Assembly: GCA_028455995.1 (NCBI GenBank)
Contig: JABELC010000002.1
Span: 868,001-932,000 of the forward strand
Length of the DNA stretch: 64,000 bases
Direction: 5' to 3'
Source of the DNA: Scleromitrula shiraiana
Taxonomy: Eukaryota > Ascomycota > Leotiomycetes > Helotiales > Sclerotiniaceae
Below, one piece after another: positions 58,077 to 64,000 of this stretch. The translations under genes were made by a program, and so were the position numbers. Each line of letters begins with the position of its first letter. Within the stretch, counting starts at the first letter, position 1. The notes under the pieces were generated by a model. That model was not told where the DNA came from and ran no database searches. It saw only the letters and a program-made list of their open reading frames with translations.

Positions 58077-58993
58077 ATGGCGCATGTTAATAAGGATAAT
58101 AACAGTACTATGAATACTCTCGAGAAGAGCCGCAGTGTTACCTCCTCTACAGAGGAAGTTCGTGTACTTGGTATTGCCGAATATGAACAAGCTGCACAGT
58201 GTCTTGCGGAAGCCTTTGCTACTGATGAAGTCGCAAGATATTTCATTGATACTGGCGATATGGCTACTTATTCAGAGGAATACAAGTGGAAGCTTCACGT
58301 TGATATCCTGCGCTACGTGACAGCTGCTCACTGTTACAAAGGCTTGGTAACAACCATTGGTCCAAACTATGACGCAGTTGCCCTATGGTACGTTTCACTA
58401 TAATTCATCTGCAAACATGATGATCATCCATCTAACAAAATCTTATAGGATGCCACCTGGAAACAACATGGATGATTGGTGGACAATTCTTCGTAGCGGC
58501 ATGTGGAGACTTTGGTACAAGCTATCCAGCGAAGGCCGGAAACGCTTCTACAAAGAATTCCTCCCTCTCTTGCATGACACCAAGCACGATATCATGGGAG
58601 AGCGCGACGATGATTCTTATTATCTTGTGTATTTGGGCAGTAAACCCAGTGCACGAGGGAAAGGATACGCAAAGAAGTTGGTTGAACATATGACTGCTCG
58701 GGTAAGTTATCGAAAGTTCCGCCTGTTTCTCCAATGAAACAAAGAAGCGCCCTAAAGTATGCTAATTCTCCATCATATAGGCTGATCGTGAAGGTCGCGC
58801 AACTTACCTAGAGTCTAGTGCCGAGATAAACCTCGGATACTATAGAAAACTAGGGTTCGTATGGAAGACGGACATTACCATGGAACGTGGCATTAAACCG
58901 GTCAAGATGCAGATCATGGTTAGAGAGCCCACGGTTGTTGGAGAGAGCTCGAAGATGAAGGAGCAGAATGTGGAGGTTAGAATGATTGATTGA
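58077..58993 (+). CDS. GNAT-family N-acetyltransferase
   Basis: Three exons (58077-58387, 58449-58701, 58781-58993) give 258 residues. The fold starts with VRVLGIAEYEQAAQCLAEAFATDEVARYFID, as in other fungal single-domain GNATs. Motif A is YLVYLGSKPSARGKGYAKKLVEHM (R-x-x-G-x-G/A, acetyl-CoA binding), and motif B includes YLESSAEINLGYYRKLGF. The substrate is not evident. Both introns have GTACGT/GTAAGT donors and keep frame across VALWMPPGNNMDDWW and MTARADREGRATYLES. Confidence 0.85.
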
Positions 58994-59346
58994 TTCGGAT
59001 ATGGGTGGATGTCCATTCAGGTTGGGGTTGTGATTTTGTTGTCGTATGTTTTCTCTTTCGAGCCATCGTTCACATCAGGAAGTGGTAGTTTGGTTTTTGG
59101 TTTTTGGTGATTTTACCTTGTTATTTCGAGTTTTGAGTAGTGGTTGTAGCAGTAGCTTTTCTTTTTCATTACTATCCAACTTTTTGGATAACAATTATCC
59201 TTCATCATGAATAACATTTAGCTGTCTAGCAGTTATGGCAATTTTGATTATATTTCTCATAAGCTCATGCTTAATTCATATGCATTAATTATATGCAAAT
59301 ATCATAACCCCATCCCACAACGCCTTTGATGCCCTAATTTTGCACT
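58994..59346. other. 350-bp convergent intergenic region
   Basis: 3' regions of the GNAT and RPA2 genes. No gene is seen. Confidence 0.5.
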
Positions 59347-60356
59347 CTAACACTCTAGCATAGCCCATGTCTCATCATCAACCGTCGTATAAATGGCACC
59401 CGAGCCAAGTAACTCATCACCAGCCTTGTATACATCAGCCAACGGCATGCCCAATTTCGATGCAATATTCTGAACATGCAGACCCTCATTATTCTGCGGT
59501 TCCGACTGCAACAGTTGGAATACTCTCTTCGCATGAGGAGTCGTCCCTGCCGATATTTTCCTATCTCCACCCATACTTGCATTATTCCCAGCACCAGCGC
59601 TGCCAGCATACCCCCCAACAAACATACTACCCTCCTCCTTCTTCACACCACCATCCATTGACCCGCGCGTAAAATACAAATGTGCGAGCGTCGCCTCCAA
59701 TCCATGATATGTAATTTCATTGTGATCCGTAATGACACGAATGACGTGGGACCCAATGTGTCGTTTGTTGTTGAACTTGTTGAGTTTTCCCCATACGTGT
59801 ATATATTGACCTTCTTGCAAAATTGGTTTTTGGTTTTCGGGCTCCGCTTCACCATCGATCCATTGTTTTACTTCGATTAGTCCGGTGCCGTCGTCTACTT
59901 TGTAGGTATTGTTTGTAACTTGCGTGGAAGCGGAGTGGACCTGTCCAACGAACGAAAGCTATATGTTGAGATGTATGTTAGTTTCTGTTCTTGATGGCGA
60001 GGATGGCAAATGTACGCACTTGAGTTATTTCAACGCCATCGATTTTGAATTCGGCATCTTGGTGGGCTTGTGTGGCGTCGAGAATTTGTTTAATGGTAAC
60101 GGGTCGCAGAGTCTCTTTGCCATATGTCTGATACTTTTGTTAGTGATTGCCCAAAGTGCTATGAGGGGAAGCTGCACTTTTGATCCTCCGGGACTATCTT
60201 GACTTCCTGATTGCGAACCTCCTTGAACGAAACCACCGCCATCTGCCCCGCCTTGTGCCCCATAGGTTGTCGTGGAGTAGTTACTTGTATATCCGTAGTT
60301 TGCTATAGAATATTAAGCATATATCCTCCAATAAATACACAGGTCTTCTTACACAT
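59347..60356 (-). CDS. RPA2: replication protein A 32-kDa subunit
   Basis: Four exons (60356-60353, 60302-60178, 60127-60020, 59958-59347) give 282 residues. RPA2 is part of the trimeric single-stranded-DNA-binding complex in replication and repair. A Gly/Ser/Tyr-rich N-terminus (phosphorylation region) precedes TYGKETLRPVTIKQILDATQ and the OB fold (LSFVGQVHSASTQVTNNTYKVDDGTGLIEVKQW, YIHVWGKLNKFNNKRHI). A C-terminal winged helix ends GSGAIYTTVDDETWAML. The first exon is just ATG plus one base; no other ATG gives a sensible N-terminus, and the donor after it is a good GTAAG. The exon 2/3 junction uses a weaker GTGCAG donor. Confidence 0.9.
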
Positions 60357-61911
60357 GATGATTGCTATTGATGGATCGTGATTGTAAGGTCTGGTGTTGA
60401 GTTCTTAGAGATCTAGAAGACGCGTTGACGCGCCTCGCGTAAAGTGAAAAACATAGAGCGTCACGTGTGTGCTTTATCAATTAAAGTGGGGCTGTTCTTC
60501 TTCCTTCCTTAACCTTCATTTTCCCTACTCGCTATTCGGACCAGGAAGGACAAGTTTGGAACGTCAGCAAAAGTAAATCTTCATAGTTGACATGGCTAAA
60601 ATGCTCAAGAAATCCAGTCGATTTCTCTATCATCACCAAGTTTGCAAGTTTGCTTCCATTTTTACAACGATTCTTTGAATTTCAACTCCTGCTCCAGATG
60701 TATTGTTGAAATAGCATGATAGTAACATTGACCCATTTCGAACTTTTAATGGAGACTCGTTCTTGTCGTATTGTCATATTCTAGCTCGGAGGTTCAGGTT
60801 ACTTTGGAACCCTGATATGGCTCCTATAACTGAACATCAATGCCATTGATCTGTCATCACAAGGGAATATTGAAGCGGTCCAGCTCCATACAAGTGCGAT
60901 CTCGACTCGAGGTTGGATTGTTTGCTATTGAGCGGTATTTTCATATGGTCTTCTAATTCTATCATAAAATTTGAGCTTCGATGAGATTCTAAGGCTAAGT
61001 CAATGTCCTTGTTGAGAATTCTCATGTTTATAACAGGACCTGTCGAAGACGAATGCCAGAAGTCTTCCCGTTGTACATGTTCTTGGATAATTTTTCAATT
61101 TTACAATCATGGGGTGTTACCCTTAATCGTCCTATCCGCTAGAAGTAATCTCAGTCAACTCAAAACTTTCTTTGTCAACGATTAGCAAATCGTCTGACCA
61201 TACTCCATGATTTTGGATCAGGGCCTTATTACAGCTCTTGGAGATAGCCTCAATTCTAGTGTATCTTCATGAATACTACTGAGATGTCCATCCTAAATAT
61301 GATATCTTCGTAGAAGACCTCAAAAATAGTCTTTGATTCTTGCACAGTCGATAAGTGGCTCATGGGTTCTATTGAATAGCCTGAACAAATGTCAATGAAC
61401 TCTGCTTGTTTTGCGCAATATCACGTCATTCAACGCTGTCGATGCAAAGCACAAAAACCGTTAATATACATATCTTGGCCAGAGATTTGGAGTTACAGCT
61501 TTAATAATAGAGTAGGAAACTGAATACAAAGAAAAATCCATTTGCTGGTGTGAAGTTTTGTTTAAGTTATTTTATGTTACTATTTTCATATGCATTAGCA
61601 TTTTGGTACGGAGTGAAGCTTGTGATTGAGAAAAAAAGTACCAATAGTGGAAACGTGATAATGTAATACTCCCAGATGAAAATCGAAGACGATGCTTCTT
61701 TATATTTCTCTATTTTAAGACGCTTGAAAAACTAATTCTCGAATCATAATCACCATCTATAGTGTTATACTCTATGTCAACATGTCAACAAATGCACTTT
61801 GAATGCTACTACCATCGTGGGCAATGATTGCAAAGGTGTTACCCGCTGCCAAGGCACTTTTACTCTTGTTTTCACACAAGTCGCATCTTGACCCTTCAGC
61901 AAAGAAGGGAA
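60357..61911. other. 1.5-kb region without a recognised gene, probably decayed sequence
   Basis: Left end is the RPA2 promoter. The rest has frames broken by stops on both strands. It looks like old decayed coding or transposon DNA, possibly including the missing first part of the ABC transporter at 61.9 kb. No motif is strong enough to name it. Confidence 0.4.
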
Positions 61912-64000
61912 ATTGCCCTTGAATTGCAATGGCGTGCTTGAACTACAGAATATTAGCTTTTCTTATCCTTTAGAGCTATACATCAAGGTTTTGGATACTT
62001 TGAGCATAATTTTTGAAAAGGGTCAGACCACTGCCATATCTGGATCTAGCGGTTGTGGTAAGAGTACAATCATGAACTTGCTAGAAGATGGTATGATGTT
62101 TTGGAAGGCCAGGTTTTGCTTGGTGGTGAGAACGTGAAGAATTTCAACATTACATGGTTAAGGAGTCAGATTGGTTTAGTTCAACAGGGTTAGGGTTACT
62201 GGCGGAGAAAGACAGAGAATTGCCATAACTCGAGCAATTATTTCAAATCACTCAATCCTACTGCTAGATGAAGCAATTTCTGCGTTGGATGCCGAGTCTA
62301 GTTCAAGACACCCTGGACAAACTCTCGGCTGGTCGTACCACCATTGTTAAATCGCATAAATTGACGACAGTCCAAAAGGCCGATAAAATTATACTTCTTC
62401 AGAACGGGCGCGTTATGGAAGAGGGCACTCATGACAGCTTGACCAGTCTGAAAGGCTCTTACTTTCGTCTGGTAGAAGCTCAGAATCTCCAATTCAGTAC
62501 TCTAGAAGTATTTGAGGCGGTGCCTTCCCGCTCGCTCAACAATCACCCATCACCAGATAAACTGGTCATTGAGACCATTACCGACGAGAAGAACTCCGTG
62601 GAAAATGGTGAAGGTCAACTAGCGAACGTTGAAACTGTCCCTGATAAAACCAATATATCTCGGCAAGTGTCACTGGTAAGATGTCTGCTCATTATTATGA
62701 GAGATCTAAAGCCCTTTCGCCTACTGTTTGTGGCCGGGGTTATGGCATGCATCATCTCTGGTGGTATTTACCCAAGTCAGTCAATTGTATTTGCAAAATC
62801 TGTTACTGTCTTCCAATTTCAGGGGATACTCTCGTCCATCATGGAACCTTCTGGGCTCTTATGTGGTTTGTTCTTGCACTTGGTGTCTGCTTTGCTTTCG
62901 GCGGAATTGGCACAGTATTCTCGGTGATTTCCGCGATAGTTGGATACCACTATCGAAATAGCTGTTTTGCAACCATGCTAAAGCAGAATGCGGATTTTTT
63001 TTCCTCGAAGACGACCATTCCTCGGGAAGCTTGACAGCTCAATTAACATCCCATACACAGCAACTCGAAACCCATATGTCAACAAGCCTTGGTCTTATTC
63101 TTGTAGTTTTTGTCAATCTAACAGCTTCTTTCATTCTATCATTTATTGAATCTTGGAAGCTTGCACTAGTGGCAATCCTTGGTAGTCTGCCTCCAATCAT
63201 CCTTGCTGGATATCTGCACGTACGACTCCGCTCTACGGCGCAGGCGAAGGAGACGAGTTTATTCGATGAGAGTGCATGATTTGTCAGCGAAGTGGCGGGA
63301 GCTATTAAAACCATATCGTCACTAACAATGGAAGCCGATGTGTGCAACAAACTTGAACATATGCTTAGAGAATCCACCCGAAAGGCATACCGTGAAGCTG
63401 CAATTAGTATGGCTCTCTTTGCATTCCCACAAAGGGCTAGTTTACTTGGTATGTTTGTGAGATAATTGCACATCTTCCAGCATATTCACTAATCTTAACA
63501 CAGGTATGGCGCTCGCATTTTGGTATGGCGGTCATCTTCTAGCTGATCAAGAGATAAATGGATACAAACTTTTTGTGATCTTTTTGGCAATTGTATCTGG
63601 TGGGGAGGCAGCAGGCGGCATTTTTGCTCAATCAAATAGTATTTAACTTAAAATCCTATCGATTCCCGTTCTAATGCACTCTAGATATTGCCAAAGCCCA
63701 CTCGGCAGCAAATGATATACTCAGCATGGAAGCACGAATAACGCCAGTTTCAACCCCAAAGCTGAAGCATGTGCCTGGCTCACTTCCTACTGATAAGATT
63801 GAATTCTCAAATGTCACGTTCTACTATAAAACACGCCCTCAGATTCCAGCCTTGTTAAATGTCAGTTTTCAAGTAAAACTTGGTAGGAACATAGCAATTG
63901 TTGGGCCACCCGGCTCTGGGAAATCAACCATCATTGCATTACTTGAGAGGTTTTTTGAACCTTCCAAAGGCAAGATATCCTTTCGAGGATCTCAATTAGG
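61912..64000 (+). pseudogene. decayed ABCB-type (multidrug-resistance-like) ABC transporter, runs off the window
   Basis: Domain order is that of a full ABCB exporter: NBD1, linker, TMD2, NBD2. NBD1 has ELQNISFSYP, Walker A SGSSGCGKST, the Q-loop IGLVQQ, a signature-like TGGERQRIAITRA and Walker B LLLDEAISALD. TMD2 spans about 62690-63660 and includes GGIYPSQSIVFAKSVT. NBD2 Walker A is GPPGSGKSTI near 63910. The lesions are several: TMD1 is not recognisable upstream; there is a frameshift after Walker A (about 62085); most of the sequence between the Q-loop and signature is missing (about 62190); another frameshift follows SALDAESS (about 62283); one more lies at an 8-T run (62995-63002); and there is an in-frame TGA at 63277-63279. 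An intron near 63455-63505 still looks intact. Confidence 0.85.

Noticed and set aside
60837..61520. Possible retrotransposon relic on the minus strand upstream of the ABC pseudogene
   Set aside because: Short fragments looked pol-like, but no motif holds in one frame long enough to support a call.
1..64000. CRISPR array, operons or other prokaryotic features
   Set aside because: The window has spliced eukaryotic genes throughout; the tandem repeats lack spacers of regular size.

Overview
This window is nuclear DNA from a filamentous ascomycete (Pezizomycotina). Genes are compact and interrupted by short introns (about 45-230 bp) with GT...AG ends and CTAAC/CTGAC-like branch sites. The gene set is fungal (Arb1, DDB1, Pmp3, SYO1, DBP4, DBP10, CLP1), and the transposons carry the hallmark of repeat-induced point mutation (RIP). 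A leotiomycete such as a Sclerotiniaceae relative is my guess from general character only. The conserved genes are reconstructed here from splice sites that keep the reading frame.

Layout. 0.5-3.2 kb: a dynamin/Mx-like GTPase on the minus strand. 3.5-12.8 kb: an extremely AT-rich block that can be resolved into parts. It holds a full-length 6.6-kb Ty1/copia-type LTR retrotransposon (159-bp LTRs, 5-bp target duplication), a short remnant of a carbohydrate esterase gene, and a terminal-inverted-repeat element that carries a 979-bp long-hairpin element and interrupts the same esterase gene. The 5' half of that esterase lies at 12.8-13.2 kb. 13.2-15.4 kb: no gene seen. 15.4-28.8 kb: GNAT-like membrane protein, 3-hydroxyisobutyrate dehydrogenase, DDB1, RNA polymerase III subunit RPC5/Rpc37, a Pmp3 protein with a long tail, CLP1 and inositol polyphosphate multikinase. 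31.0-37.3 kb: Arb1, a quinone oxidoreductase and UDP-glucose 4-epimerase. 37.3-40 kb: a 2.6-kb gene-free region full of simple repeats. 40-52.3 kb: a SUN-domain protein, FAD synthase, a head-to-head pair of ribosome-biogenesis helicases (DBP4 and DBP10) and an unrecognised low-complexity protein. 53.5-60.4 kb: SYO1, isopentenyl-diphosphate isomerase, an orphan reading frame, a GNAT acetyltransferase and RPA2. 61.9-64 kb: a decayed ABCB-type ABC transporter running off the end.

How the genes fit together. Most are ordinary housekeeping genes and do not form one system. Two loose themes are visible. Ribosome production is represented by DBP4, DBP10, SYO1 and RPC5. Heterochromatin and RNA silencing are represented by DDB1 and Arb1, in the same window as a RIP-mutated, presumably heterochromatic transposon block. 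The most informative part of the window is that block: its nesting order, transition-only divergence and strand patches record a sequence of insertion and mutation events that also destroyed an esterase gene.
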